A stretch of 64,000 nt of DNA from contig NZ_PZZM01000001.1 in assembly GCF_003046175.1 (NCBI RefSeq), positions 939,001 through 1,003,000 of the forward strand, in the 5' to 3' direction. How positions within the stretch are numbered: the stretch's first letter is position 1; each line of letters begins with the position of its first letter. A program made the position numbers and the translations under genes. This DNA comes from Bosea sp. 124 (GTDB lineage Bacteria > Pseudomonadota > Alphaproteobacteria > Rhizobiales > Beijerinckiaceae). The notes below the pieces were generated by a model that did not search any database, was not told the DNA's origin, and was given only the letters and a program-made list of their open reading frames with translations. Shown piece after piece: positions 9,987 to 18,410 of the stretch.

Positions 9987-10415
9987 TCAGGCGATGTCGA
10001 GGGTTCGTGGCGGCTTGGCGTGGAGGCCCGGGGATCTCGCGAGCGAGAGCGCCTCCGGCTGCGGGGCGAGCCGGATGCCGTGCGGGGTTCGCAGGGGCAA
10101 AGGCGCCAGACCGCGTTCGACGAGGGCAACCGTGCACATCGTTCCGCAACAGGCCCGGCCCGTGCTGCCGTCGCGTTGACGGTCATCCGGCGCGGTCCAG
10201 GCATGAGCCTGCTTAAACCCGCACACTTCGGCCGGCTCGACCATGGGTACGTCGACCGAGGCCCGCTGGGGATTGAGCGGGGACGTGACGGCGATGGCCT
10301 TCGATGTCTGGCTGTGCCCGGAGTGTGCGGCGGCGGGCATGGCCCAGGCAAGCGCAAGTAGGACGACGAGAACGGCCGCCTTCAGTCCGCTTGCAAGCGC
10401 GTCGACCAACCTCAC
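9987..10415 (-). CDS. Small exported hypothetical protein, first gene of copper operon
   Basis: Unrecognised protein of about 142 residues. It has a signal peptide (hydrophobic core LKAAVLVVLLALAWAMPAAA) and a mature start HSGHS, plus four Cys in VCGF and CCGTMC that could bind metal. The longest reading starts with an ATG at 10466, but that codon lies inside the CueR-type promoter palindrome, so it would be upstream of or at the promoter. The in-frame GTG at 10415, just before the signal peptide, is therefore chosen. It precedes the adaptor gene by 63 bases. Confidence 0.55.
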   Translation of the reverse strand: MRLVDALASGLKAAVLVVLLALAWAMPAAAHSGHSQTSKAIAVTSPLNPQRASVDVPMVEPAEVCGFKQAHAWTAPDDRQRDGSTGRACCGTMCTVALVERGLAPLPLRTPHGIRLAPQPEALSLARSPGLHAKPPRTLDIA

Positions 10416-10455
10416 GTCATTCCCACCGAAGCTTAATGTCCAGAGGACAGATGGG

Positions 10456-10477
10456 CCTTCCCCCATGGGAAGGTCAA
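10456..10477 (-). promoter_or_regulatory. CueR/HmrR-type MerR-family promoter
   Basis: Reading leftward, a TTGACC -35 element (10477-10472) merges into the palindrome CCTTCCC-N4-GGGAAGG, followed by a weak -10 after a 19-base spacer. The long spacer with CCTTCC/GGAAGG arms is the known layout of CueR-controlled copA promoters. It drives the operon from 10415 to 1749. No merR-family gene is present in the window, so the regulator must be elsewhere. Confidence 0.7.
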
Positions 10478-10582
10478 GGGTGACGTTGAGATGCTTTTGA
10501 AGGGAGGAGAGCTTTGGAAGGAAATCGATTGAGACGATGTCCGCGCTATGGCAACGGAGGCTGAATCAGGGTCGACCAAGCG

Positions 10583-12391
10583 ATGACTGACCTATCCGAG
10601 CCTCCGAGCCTACCGATCGCGCGAGGCCGCCTGGAGCGGCTGCGCCGAACGGGCCGTGTCCGGTATCTGCGCTTCCGGCGCAGTTTCCCGCGCTTGATCC
10701 GCACCGACGAGGTCTGGCTGGTCCTGCTCGCCGGTGTCGTGGGAATCGGTGCCGGCCTGATCGTGGCCACGATGATCGCGATCTCGCGGATCCTGCATCT
10801 CCTGCTGTTTGCGACCTATAGCGGCGATGTCAGCGGCGCGGCCTATGTCGACCCGCTCCGCATCGTGGCAGTGCCGGTGATTGGCGGCGCCATCATCGGC
10901 CTGCTCGGCGTCGTGCTGTCGCGCAGGCGCCGGACGGCGATCGTCGATCCGGTCGAGGCCAACGCCCTCCATGGCGGTCGGCTGTCCATCAAGGACAGCC
11001 TCATCCTGATCGTGCAGACGCTGATCTCGAACGGCTTCGGCGCCTCTGTGGGCCTCGAAGCGGGCTACACGCAAGGCGGCGCAGCCTTCGCGTCTGGCCT
11101 GGCTCGCGCCTTGCGGATCCGCCGGGCGGACATGCGGACGCTGGTCGGATGCGGTGCAGCCGGTGCGATCGCGGCGGCCTTCAACGCGCCGCTCACGGGC
11201 GCCTTCTACGCCTTCGAGCTGATCATCGCCTCCTACACGATCAGCGCGCTCGCGCCCGTGATCGTCGCCTCGATCTGCGCCGTCGCCGTCGCCCGTGTAC
11301 TGACGACGCCGCTGTCGTTCGAGATCGGGTTCGCCGGCTCGCTGAGTGCGAGCAACTACGTGCTCGTGATCGTCATCGGCATTGCCGCCGCGGGGCTGGG
11401 CATCCTGATCATGCGCGGCGTCGCCTTCACCGAGACGTTGTTTCGCGCCAGCCGGATCCCGACCTGGCTTCGGCCGGCGATCGGTGGCGCCCTCGTCGGC
11501 ATCATGGGTCTGATCACGCCGACGGTCCTGTCGTCGGGACACTCGGCGCTCCATGTCGGGCTCGATGCGACATTCCCGCCGCTTATCCTGCTGATGATGA
11601 TCGTCCTGAAGTCGCTGGCCTCGGCGGTTTCGATCGGATCGGGATTCCGCGGCGGCCTGTTCTTCGCGTCGCTGTTCCTCGGGGCTATGCTCGGCAAGCT
11701 GGTGGCATGGGTCTGGGTGGTCAGCTTCGGACTGCAGACACCGCCGCTCATCATCGCGGTCATCGGCATGAGCGCGCTGGCGACCGCCGTTCTTGGAGGG
11801 CCCCTGACCATGTCGTTCCTCGCGCTTGAGACGACGGGCAGCCTGCCCTTGACCATCGCGGTGCTGACGGCCTCCGTCGTCTCGTCGATCACGGTGCGGC
11901 GGCTCTTCGGCTATTCCTTCACTACCTGGCGCTTCCACCTTCGCGGCGAGGCGATCCGCAGTGCCGCCGACATCGGCTGGATCCGGGAGCTCAGCGTGGG
12001 CCGGATGATGCGCCGCGAAGTCCGCACCGCGCCAAGCAACCTGACGCTCGCCGAATTCAGGCGGAAGTTTCCGCTCGGCAGCAATCAGCGAGTGGTCCTG
12101 GTCGATGAGACCGGCCGCTATGCGGGCATCGTTCTGGTCGCTCACGCTCACGGCCCCGAGATCGACGTCGAGACCGTTGCGGACTTGGCTTTGAACCCCA
12201 AGGATGTCCTGTTACCGCAGATGAACATCAAGCAGGCTGCGAGCCTCTTCGAAACCTCTAGGAGCGAGGAACTCGCCGTCGTTGACGATCGCGACAAGCT
12301 CAGGGTTCTAGGCATTTTGACCGAGCAGTACGCACTCCGGTGCTATAATGCGGAACTCGATAGCCGTAGTCGAGATTCAGCGGAAGTTTAG
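10583..12391 (+). CDS. ClC family chloride channel/transporter with C-terminal CBS region
   Basis: A 602-residue integral membrane protein of the ClC family, either Cl-/H+ antiporter or channel. Hydrophobic helices fill residues about 45-440. The selectivity-filter loop reads GASVGLEAGYTQ, with the gating-type Glu present but the usual GKEGP replaced by GLEAG. A second conserved loop is GSGFRGGLFFASLFLGAMLGK. The C-terminal ~120 residues resemble a CBS pair that senses nucleotides. Related ClcB-like proteins share the GLEAG variant. It is divergent from the copper operon, with 106 bases between the CueR-type box and this start, and convergent with the downstream phosphorylase gene. Confidence 0.88.
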   Translation: MTDLSEPPSLPIARGRLERLRRTGRVRYLRFRRSFPRLIRTDEVWLVLLAGVVGIGAGLIVATMIAISRILHLLLFATYSGDVSGAAYVDPLRIVAVPVIGGAIIGLLGVVLSRRRRTAIVDPVEANALHGGRLSIKDSLILIVQTLISNGFGASVGLEAGYTQGGAAFASGLARALRIRRADMRTLVGCGAAGAIAAAFNAPLTGAFYAFELIIASYTISALAPVIVASICAVAVARVLTTPLSFEIGFAGSLSASNYVLVIVIGIAAAGLGILIMRGVAFTETLFRASRIPTWLRPAIGGALVGIMGLITPTVLSSGHSALHVGLDATFPPLILLMMIVLKSLASAVSIGSGFRGGLFFASLFLGAMLGKLVAWVWVVSFGLQTPPLIIAVIGMSALATAVLGGPLTMSFLALETTGSLPLTIAVLTASVVSSITVRRLFGYSFTTWRFHLRGEAIRSAADIGWIRELSVGRMMRREVRTAPSNLTLAEFRRKFPLGSNQRVVLVDETGRYAGIVLVAHAHGPEIDVETVADLALNPKDVLLPQMNIKQAASLFETSRSEELAVVDDRDKLRVLGILTEQYALRCYNAELDSRSRDSAEV

Positions 12392-12465
12392 CATTCGGAT
12401 CGGCGGCATGGACTCCTGACACACCGTGCTGACGCTTCAGGCGATCCCAGCGATCTATGGGTTGG

Positions 12466-13260
12466 TCAGCCCAGACGCCGCGCGGCCGCGACGATGACGG
12501 CCAGCGCATCGACGGTGCCGTCGGCCTCGCCCTTCTCGAAATCGCCTTCCTGGCCCATCTGGTTGGTGACATGGGCGAAGCAGACGACGCGATTGCCGCA
12601 GGCCTGTGCGAAGGCATAGAGCGCAGCCGCCTCCATCTCGACGGCGAGCAGGCCGCGTGCGGTCATCGCTGCGATGGAGCGCTCGGTCTCGCGGAAGGGA
12701 GCGTCGGTCGTCCACGTCGCGCCGCGTAGCACCGGCTCGCGAAGCCCGTCGAAGGCGCCCTCGAGAGCCGCTATGACGCCCGCGTTGGCCTGGGCGAAGT
12801 CCGAGGGCGGCAGGTAGTGGTAGCTCGTGCCCTCGTCGCGCAGGGCCTGTTCGATCAGGATGAAGTAGGGCGGCGGCCGCACCGGCTGCAGTTGCCCTGA
12901 CGAGGTCATGCTGATGAGGAGCCTGCAGCCGGCGGCGAAGAGCTGCTCCGCCACCAGCACGGCATAGGAGGCGCCGACGACGCAGCCCACGATTCCGAAT
13001 TCGACGTCGCCTTCGACGAAGCGATCGAGCTCGCTGTGATAGCAGGCCCAGTCTCGGTCAGCCGTCGCGCGTCCGTCCTGGCGAAGCCGCCGGACGAGAT
13101 CGCCGTCGGGGTCGAGCACGCAGATCGCCGGCACGTCGCGCATGGCCAGACCTTTCTGGCGACGCGCTTCGCGCAGCAGGTTTCCCGGCTGGAAGGCGGA
13201 TTCTTCGGCGTAGTGCTTGTTGGCCAGAATGGGCGAAGACCTGTCGCGGTTTTCGTTCAT
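12466..13260 (-). CDS. Nucleoside phosphorylase family protein
   Basis: A 264-residue protein of the purine/uridine phosphorylase superfamily. The core matches the PNP/UDP fold: a GIVGCVVGASYAVLVAEQL stretch, the substrate-binding MTSSGQL loop and a conserved LLAVEMEAAALYAFA segment whose E-M-E binds the ribose. It probably cleaves a nucleoside or modified nucleoside with phosphate; substrate unknown. The start ATG at 13260 overlaps the stop of the methyltransferase gene (ATGA), so the two are translationally coupled. The longer open frame upstream of 13260 would run through the methyltransferase and is not used. Confidence 0.8.
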   Translation of the reverse strand: MNENRDRSSPILANKHYAEESAFQPGNLLREARRQKGLAMRDVPAICVLDPDGDLVRRLRQDGRATADRDWACYHSELDRFVEGDVEFGIVGCVVGASYAVLVAEQLFAAGCRLLISMTSSGQLQPVRPPPYFILIEQALRDEGTSYHYLPPSDFAQANAGVIAALEGAFDGLREPVLRGATWTTDAPFRETERSIAAMTARGLLAVEMEAAALYAFAQACGNRVVCFAHVTNQMGQEGDFEKGEADGTVDALAVIVAAARRLG

Positions 13261-13901
13261 GGTTCCGCTGCCGCCGACGTCGGGGTCTTCCTGAACAGGC
13301 ACCAGATGAAGTTCTGATGGTTCCCGGCTGGCGTCATATGGGTCTGCCGCTGCTGCTCGATCAGGTGATAGGCCGGTCCAAGCTCCGCCTGAAGCATGTC
13401 CGCCGAATAGCGCCTGACGGGGAGCCCGCTGCATCGCTCAGGGCCGCTGAGCGCGAAGGGCGCGAGGATGACGAAGCCACTGGCCCTGACGCCTTGGTCG
13501 AGCGCGCTCCGATAGGCCAGCCGGTCGGCCTCATCGACGAGGAAGTGGAACACGGCCCGGTCATGCCAGATCGAGAAGGCGTCCTGCGGAGGCTGCCAGA
13601 CTGTGACGTCCTGCGCGATCCACGTCACACGCCCGGCGCGCGCGCCGAGGCGCTGCTGCGCAACGGCTAGGCCGGCTAGGGCGATGTCGAGCACGGTCAT
13701 GGCGGAATGGCCGGCATCCAGCAATCGATCGATCAGCATCGAGGCGCCGCCGCCGATGTCGACGATGGGGTCGCCCGTGCCCAGACCGGTCTGCGCGATC
13801 ATATCGAGCGACGGCGTCGGATCGTCCTGAAACCAGCTGACCGTGTCGGCCGGCTTGGTCGTGTAGACGTCGTCCCAGTGGCTGCGTCGTGGGCTGGTCA
13901 T
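13257..13901 (-). CDS. Class I SAM-dependent methyltransferase
   Basis: A 214-residue methyltransferase. After an N-terminal HWDDVYTTKPADTVSWFQ segment typical of thiopurine/arsenite-like small-molecule methyltransferases, motif I reads IVDIGGGASMLIDRLLD (SAM binding). The acidic residue of motif II is in TVLDIA, and a central DRAVFHFLVDEADR motif follows. Substrate unknown. The ATG at 13901 has an AAGGAG ribosome site 7 bases away, which decides against the longer start at 13973. It is the first gene of a two-gene operon with the coupled nucleoside phosphorylase. Confidence 0.85.
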   Translation of the reverse strand: MTSPRRSHWDDVYTTKPADTVSWFQDDPTPSLDMIAQTGLGTGDPIVDIGGGASMLIDRLLDAGHSAMTVLDIALAGLAVAQQRLGARAGRVTWIAQDVTVWQPPQDAFSIWHDRAVFHFLVDEADRLAYRSALDQGVRASGFVILAPFALSGPERCSGLPVRRYSADMLQAELGPAYHLIEQQRQTHMTPAGNHQNFIWCLFRKTPTSAAAEP

Positions 13902-13980
13902 CGCCGGCTCCTTGTCTTGCGGAGACCATAAGGCGGCCAGCCGGGCAAATCGATCCGGCTGACCGTTTCGCAACCTGCCG

Positions 13981-14661
13981 TCAGCTCATGCGCTTGATCT
14001 CGGCATAGGCGCCCTTGGTCCGTAGGATGATGGTGACGGGCTTCGTGCCCCGGTTGCGCCAGAACCAGCCGTGGCCGCCATCGAACTCAGCGGTAAGCAC
14101 GCCCGTATCGCCTGCCACCGCGCGTCCTGTCTTGTAGCTCTTCTCCTTGGCGCCGGGGCCGGGCGTGCCGTGCATGTCGTAGTTCACGACGCCGTCCTTG
14201 ACGCTCCAGTCGAACGTGACCTGCGCGCCCTTGACCATGGTCAGCTTGTATTCGACGCCCTTGGTCGGCTCCAGCGTGATCACCGTCTCGTCAGTCTTCT
14301 CAGCTTGGGCGAGAACGACCCGTTCGCCGGCCTGTGCAGGCGAGACGAGGAGCCCGGCCAGCGTGGTCAGCAGGCTTGAACGCTGGTCCGGCGAAGGCGT
14401 CGCTGGGGCCGGCTGAGCCGGCGTGGTCGAACCGTCCTTCAGGCGGTCTGCCTCGGCTTCCGCAGCGAGCTGGGTCTTGATCTCGCCCATCTCCGTCAGC
14501 TTCAGCATGCGGCCGATTCCGGTCGGGTCGATGGCGTATTCGGCCGGCAGGACGATCGTCACAAGAATGCCGGCGGCCGCGACGATGGCAATGGCCGTGG
14601 AGCGCAGGAGCTGCGCCGAGGTCGGCAGTTCGGCGCGCGTGGGTATGTCGGAGTTATACAT
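13981..14661 (-). CDS. Transmembrane anchor protein associated with HupE/UreJ permease
   Basis: A 226-residue protein with one N-terminal membrane helix (about 20-42, IAIVAAAGILVTIVLPAEY), a charged coiled linker (EMGEIKTQLAAEAEADR), a low-complexity Pro/Ala segment and a C-terminal periplasmic beta domain (about 120-226) containing HGWFWRN. Proteins of this type are annotated as transmembrane anchor protein and sit next to HupE/UreJ permease genes. The long open frame upstream belongs to the permease region, and the ATG at 14661 has an AAAGG ribosome site. Likely works with the permease 14 bases upstream. Confidence 0.78.
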   Translation of the reverse strand: MYNSDIPTRAELPTSAQLLRSTAIAIVAAAGILVTIVLPAEYAIDPTGIGRMLKLTEMGEIKTQLAAEAEADRLKDGSTTPAQPAPATPSPDQRSSLLTTLAGLLVSPAQAGERVVLAQAEKTDETVITLEPTKGVEYKLTMVKGAQVTFDWSVKDGVVNYDMHGTPGPGAKEKSYKTGRAVAGDTGVLTAEFDGGHGWFWRNRGTKPVTIILRTKGAYAEIKRMS

Positions 14662-14675
14662 GGTGTGGGTGCCTT

Positions 14676-15404
14676 TCAGGTTGCGGAGACGAAAAAGCCG
14701 GTGAGTTGGTAGCCGATCAGCACGAACCCGGCGGTCATCATGACGGTGTTGGCGGTGTAGGCGTGGCGAAGGAAGCTGGGCGTGCGCCGCCAGAAGCCCA
14801 TCGCGATCAGGATCGCGGTCAAGGCCAGGATCTGACCGATCTCGACACCGACATTGAACGCCAGGAGGTTGGGCACGAGGCCGTCCGGCGCGACGTTGTA
14901 GTCGAGGATCTTGGTCGAGAGGCCGAAGCCATGGAACAGGCCGAAAATCAGCGTCGCAGCCTTGGTGTTGGGCTGAACGCCGAACCAGCGCTGGTAGGCG
15001 CCCATGTTGTCGAGCGCCTTGTAGACCACCGAGAGCCCGATGATGGCGTCGATGATGTAGGCGTTCACGCCGATGTTGAAATACACCCCCAGTAGCATCG
15101 TAGTGGAGTGCCCGAGCGCGAACAGGCTGACATAGATGGCGACGTGCTTCATCCGGTAGAGGAAGAAGACCACCCCGAAGAGGAAGAGCAGGTGGTCGTA
15201 GCCCGTCATCATGTGCTTGGCGCCAAGATAGACGAAGGGCATCAGGTTGATGCCGCTGATCTCCTGGATGTAGCCCTTGTCGCCTTCGGCGACGCCGTGG
15301 GCGATGGCGGGCGCTAAGCTTGCCAGGAGCAGGATAAGAGGCAGCGATGCGTGCGAGGCAGCAAGACGCAGCCCGCACCGCCCTCCGATGGAAGGTCGTT
15401 GCAT
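14676..15404 (-). CDS. HupE/UreJ family membrane permease (probable nickel/cobalt)
   Basis: A polytopic membrane protein with a signal-like N-terminus, mature start HGVAEGDKGYIQE, and the family motif LGAKHMMTGYDHLLFLFGVVFF with the conserved H and D thought to bind nickel. Further motifs are FALGHSTTM and FGLFHGFGL. HupE/UreJ proteins are secondary nickel permeases of hydrogenase and urease clusters; no such enzymes are in the window, so a metal-homeostasis role is inferred from neighbours. Two starts are possible: ATG at 15404 (242 residues), or ATG at 15458, which overlaps the previous stop as ATGA and would add 18 residues. Confidence 0.83.
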   Translation of the reverse strand: MQRPSIGGRCGLRLAASHASLPLILLLASLAPAIAHGVAEGDKGYIQEISGINLMPFVYLGAKHMMTGYDHLLFLFGVVFFLYRMKHVAIYVSLFALGHSTTMLLGVYFNIGVNAYIIDAIIGLSVVYKALDNMGAYQRWFGVQPNTKAATLIFGLFHGFGLSTKILDYNVAPDGLVPNLLAFNVGVEIGQILALTAILIAMGFWRRTPSFLRHAYTANTVMMTAGFVLIGYQLTGFFVSAT

Positions 15405-15454
15405 GAAAGTTCCAATGGTTCGTCGGTGATGGATGGCCGCCGAGACGGCCGCAC

Positions 15455-15844
15455 TCATGCTGCGGCGACGGTTCTCGGGGGGCGCTCCAGCCCGTTAGGA
15501 TGGCCGGGATCGGCCATGAACGGGTCGTGAGTCAGGCTGGTGCGCGCGAAGCCCGGCATTACGAGCGCGAGGACGCTGAGCGTGTCGGCGGTTTCATGCA
15601 GGTGATCGGCCGCGTTATGGCCGTGGACATGGCCCGGTATCTGCTCTGACGGCTCGCCCTCGTCATGCGAGTGCCCGTGCTCGGCGATCGTCGCGGCGAG
15701 CTCGGCATGGCGGACGGCTTCGGCCTGCGCGGTTGCGAAGGCATTGTGGCCCGCCGCCATGTGAACCGACGTAAGCAGCACGCCGAGCGCCATCGCGAAG
15801 GCGATGACGAAGCTGAACCCGGCTCTGAGGCTGCGTTGCGACAT
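15455..15844 (-). CDS. His-rich exported or membrane-anchored hypothetical protein
   Basis: 129 residues with an N-terminal hydrophobic segment (about 10-28) and a His-rich middle: EHGHSHDEGEP, GHVHGHN and DHLHE. This pattern is common in metal chaperones or periplasmic metal buffers. It is the first gene of the leftward permease operon and shares its upstream region with the InrS-like regulator, so it is probably repressed by it. No family recognised. Confidence 0.65.
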   Translation of the reverse strand: MSQRSLRAGFSFVIAFAMALGVLLTSVHMAAGHNAFATAQAEAVRHAELAATIAEHGHSHDEGEPSEQIPGHVHGHNAADHLHETADTLSVLALVMPGFARTSLTHDPFMADPGHPNGLERPPRTVAAA

Positions 15845-15923
15845 GGGGAGGTGGTAGAGCCTTCATTCTTGGCGAGAGTTGGACCAAGCCCCCGGGATCG
15901 ACGAATCGCCAAGCTTCATTGAC

Positions 15924-15944
15924 GTATCCTACCCGGGGGGATAC
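15924..15944. promoter_or_regulatory. CsoR/RcnR/InrS-type operator
   Basis: Perfect 6-bp inverted repeat GTATCC-N9-GGATAC with the spacer TACCCGGGG, giving a G-tract flanked by TA steps. That is the typical form of operators bound by DUF156 regulators. It ends 8 bases before the regulator's ATG and lies between two divergent metal genes, so it may control both directions. Confidence 0.75.
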
Positions 15945-15952
15945 GGAAAGTC

Positions 15953-16231
15953 ATGTCAGAGCCTCACATTCACGAAACTCACCCTGCCATCGTCAAGCGG
16001 TTGAAGCGGGCCGACGGTCATCTGCGCAAGGTCATCGAGATGATCGAGGCCGGGCGCCCCTGCCTCGACATCGCCCAGCAGCTGCAGGCGGTCGAGAGCG
16101 CGATCGGGCAGGCCAAGAAGACGCTGATCCAGGACCATCTCGACCACTGCCTCGACGAGGTCGCAGGCCCGCTGCCGCGCGAGCAGCGTGAGGTCGTCGA
16201 CGCCTTCAAGGCCATCGCGAGATACCTTTAG
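15953..16231 (+). CDS. DUF156 metal-sensing repressor, InrS/RcnR-like
   Basis: A 92-residue all-helical CsoR/RcnR/FrmR family repressor. Metal ligands can be read from spacing: H5, C37, H62 and C66. These are spaced 32, 25 and 4 residues apart, exactly the W-X-Y-Z pattern of the nickel sensor InrS (H21, C53, H78, C82). RcnR would have His at the last position, CsoR lacks the N-terminal His and FrmR has Pro there. The pattern therefore predicts Ni(II), with Cu(I) as alternative. Family motif RADGHLRKVIEMIEAGRPC is present. A G-tract palindrome directly upstream is a likely autoregulatory operator, and the next gene, 10 bases away, is an exporter with a His tail. Confidence 0.9.
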   Translation: MSEPHIHETHPAIVKRLKRADGHLRKVIEMIEAGRPCLDIAQQLQAVESAIGQAKKTLIQDHLDHCLDEVAGPLPREQREVVDAFKAIARYL

Positions 16232-16241
16232 GACTAAGCCA

Positions 16242-17558
16242 ATGCTGGCCATCCTCGGCAACCGGACCTATCGCCATCTCTTCCTCGCGCAGGTCATCGC
16301 CCTGATCGGCACGGGCCTCGCCACCGTCGCGCTCGGCTTATTAGCCTATGATCTCGCAGGCCCCGAAGCCGGCATCGTGCTGGGCACGGCGCTCGCGATC
16401 AAGATGATTGCCTATGTCGGCGTCGCGCCGATCGCAGCAGCCCTCGCCGACCGCCTGCCGCGCCGGGCCATGCTGGTCGGGCTCGATCTGGTTCGCGCGG
16501 CTGTCGCGTTGCTGCTGCCCTTCGTCACGGAGATATGGCAGGTCTATCTGCTGATCTTCGTGTTGCAGTCGGCATCGGCCGCCTTCACGCCGACCTTCCA
16601 GGCGACGATCCCCGACATCCTGCCCGATGAGAAGGACTACACCCAGGCGCTCTCGCTCTCGCGGCTGGCCTATGACCTGGAGAGCCTGCTGAGCCCGGCG
16701 CTGGCGGCGCTGCTCCTGACAGTCATCAGCTTCCACAACCTCTTTGCCGGCACGGTCATCGGCTTCATCGCCTCCGCCGCGCTGGTCGTGTCGGTGACTC
16801 TGCCGAGCCAAAAGCCCGGCGAGCCGCGCGGCATCTACGACCGCACCACGCGGGGCTTGCGGATCTACTTGGCGACGCCGCGCCTGCGCGGCCTGCTGGC
16901 GCTTAGCCTGGCCGTCTCGGCCGCGGGATCCATGGTGATCGTCAACACGGTCGTTCTGGTTCAGGCGACCTATGGCATGACGCAGCAGGCGACGGCGCTG
17001 GCGCTGGCGCTGTTCGGTGCGGGCTCGATGACGGCGGCCTTCGCGCTACCGCGCCTGCTCGACCGGCTTGACGACCGCAGACTGATGCTCGCGGCCGGTG
17101 CTGCCTTGCCGGCGCTTCTTCTGCTCGGCACACTCGTTCCGGGCTATACCGCCCTGCTGCCGCTCTGGTTTGCGCTCGGCTTCGCTTACAGCCTGACGCA
17201 GACGCCATCGGGGCGCCTGCTGCGCCGCTCGGCCCATGCGGAAGACCGGCCCGCTCTTTTTGCCGCCCAGTTCGCGCTGTCGCATGCCTGCTGGCTGGTC
17301 ACTTACCCGGCCGCCGGCTGGCTCGGCGCGACGCTCGGCTTGCCCGCGACTTTCGCGGTGATGGCAGCCATAGGCGTGCTGGCGCTCGTTCTGGCGCTCC
17401 GCTTCTGGCCGGCGGGCGATCCCGACGAGATCGAGCATGAGCATCTCGCTCTGGCGCCCGATCACCCGCATCTGGCTGGAGCTGGCCGACGGCATCGCCA
17501 TGCTTTCGTGATCGACCGGGAGCACTCGGCCTGGCCCAACCCCGGCCGCGCGGGCTAG
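16242..17558 (+). CDS. MFS transporter with His-rich C-terminal tail, probable nickel exporter
   Basis: A 438-residue, 12-helix major facilitator protein. The loop between helices 2 and 3 carries the ADRLPRRAML motif. The cytoplasmic C-terminus is rich in His and acidic residues (EIEHEHLALAPDHPHLAG, RRHRHAF), as in NreB/NrsD nickel exporters, whose His tails bind Ni. It lies 10 bases downstream of an InrS-like sensor, mirroring the InrS-NrsD pair in cyanobacteria. The start is ATG 16242 after AGGA; the frame is open further upstream into the regulator gene but is not used. Specificity is inferred. Confidence 0.85.
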   Translation: MLAILGNRTYRHLFLAQVIALIGTGLATVALGLLAYDLAGPEAGIVLGTALAIKMIAYVGVAPIAAALADRLPRRAMLVGLDLVRAAVALLLPFVTEIWQVYLLIFVLQSASAAFTPTFQATIPDILPDEKDYTQALSLSRLAYDLESLLSPALAALLLTVISFHNLFAGTVIGFIASAALVVSVTLPSQKPGEPRGIYDRTTRGLRIYLATPRLRGLLALSLAVSAAGSMVIVNTVVLVQATYGMTQQATALALALFGAGSMTAAFALPRLLDRLDDRRLMLAAGAALPALLLLGTLVPGYTALLPLWFALGFAYSLTQTPSGRLLRRSAHAEDRPALFAAQFALSHACWLVTYPAAGWLGATLGLPATFAVMAAIGVLALVLALRFWPAGDPDEIEHEHLALAPDHPHLAGAGRRHRHAFVIDREHSAWPNPGRAG

Positions 17559-17684
17559 CCGATGGGCTTGCACGACGAGATCGATCCGGTCATCCCGGCG
17601 CCTTGTCGCTGGAGAGACGCTGTCCGGAGCTCGCAAGTTCTGCAGCATCAAGATTGTGCGCGACACCATCTGCTACGTAGATGG

Positions 17685-18380
17685 CTAAACAGCATGCCCG
17701 ACGAGTGCGCCGATCCCCCAGGTCGCAGCCATGGCGAAGGCACCCCAGAACGTGACGCGGATCGTCGGCTTGGCCACGTCAGCGCCGCCGATGCGGGCGC
17801 CGAGCGCACCAAGCAAGGCCAGGCAGACCAGCGAGCCGCCCGAGACCGCCCAGCTGATCGAGCCGACGGGAGCCATGACGGCGATCGCCAGGGGGATGGC
17901 AGCGCCACCCGCAAAGGTTGCGGCCGAGGTCAGGGCCGCCTGGACGGGCCGCGCGATGGTGTGACCGGCGAGTCCCAGCTCGTCGCGCGCATGCGCCGCG
18001 AAGGCGTCCTTCGCCGTCATCTGCTCGGCGACTTGCCGGGCCAGCCCCGGCTCAACTCCGCGCGCGACATAGATCTGCGTCAGCTCGGCCAACTCCGCCT
18101 CAGGCTGCTCTGCGAGCTCGCGGCGCTCGCGGGCCATGTCCGCCTGTTCAGTGTCCGACTGCGAGCTGACGGAAACGTACTCTCCCGCCGCCATCGACAT
18201 GGCGCCCGCGACAAGACCGGCAATGCCCGCGACTAGGACCTCGTCGGCACTTTTCGCCGCTGCTGCGACGCCGACGACGAGGCTCGCCGTCGAGATGATG
18301 CCGTCATTGGCGCCGAGAACGGCAGCTCTGAGCCAACCGATCCGTTCGACGAGGTGATTTTCGCGATGAAGCGGATGCAT
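17685..18380 (-). CDS. VIT1/CCC1 family iron/manganese transporter
   Basis: A 231-residue membrane protein of the vacuolar iron transporter family. N-terminal motif WLRAAVLGANDGIISTASL and the following SMAAGEYVSVSSQSDTE segment contain the conserved D, E and S/M residues of the family's metal path. Five helices are visible, with a cytoplasmic helical insert (about 80-140) that holds many Glu residues, as in the metal-binding domain of VIT1. Bacterial members export or store Fe(II)/Mn(II). No regulatory site seen upstream. Confidence 0.88.
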   Translation of the reverse strand: MHPLHRENHLVERIGWLRAAVLGANDGIISTASLVVGVAAAAKSADEVLVAGIAGLVAGAMSMAAGEYVSVSSQSDTEQADMARERRELAEQPEAELAELTQIYVARGVEPGLARQVAEQMTAKDAFAAHARDELGLAGHTIARPVQAALTSAATFAGGAAIPLAIAVMAPVGSISWAVSGGSLVCLALLGALGARIGGADVAKPTIRVTFWGAFAMAATWGIGALVGHAV

Positions 18381-18410
18381 GGCGTTGGTCTTTCGGGGTT
18401 GTCTTGAGCA

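Noticed and set aside
10610..12151. 513-codon minus-strand frame over the ClC gene
   Set aside because: Shadow frame; composition very rich in D, R and Q, no recognisable fold.
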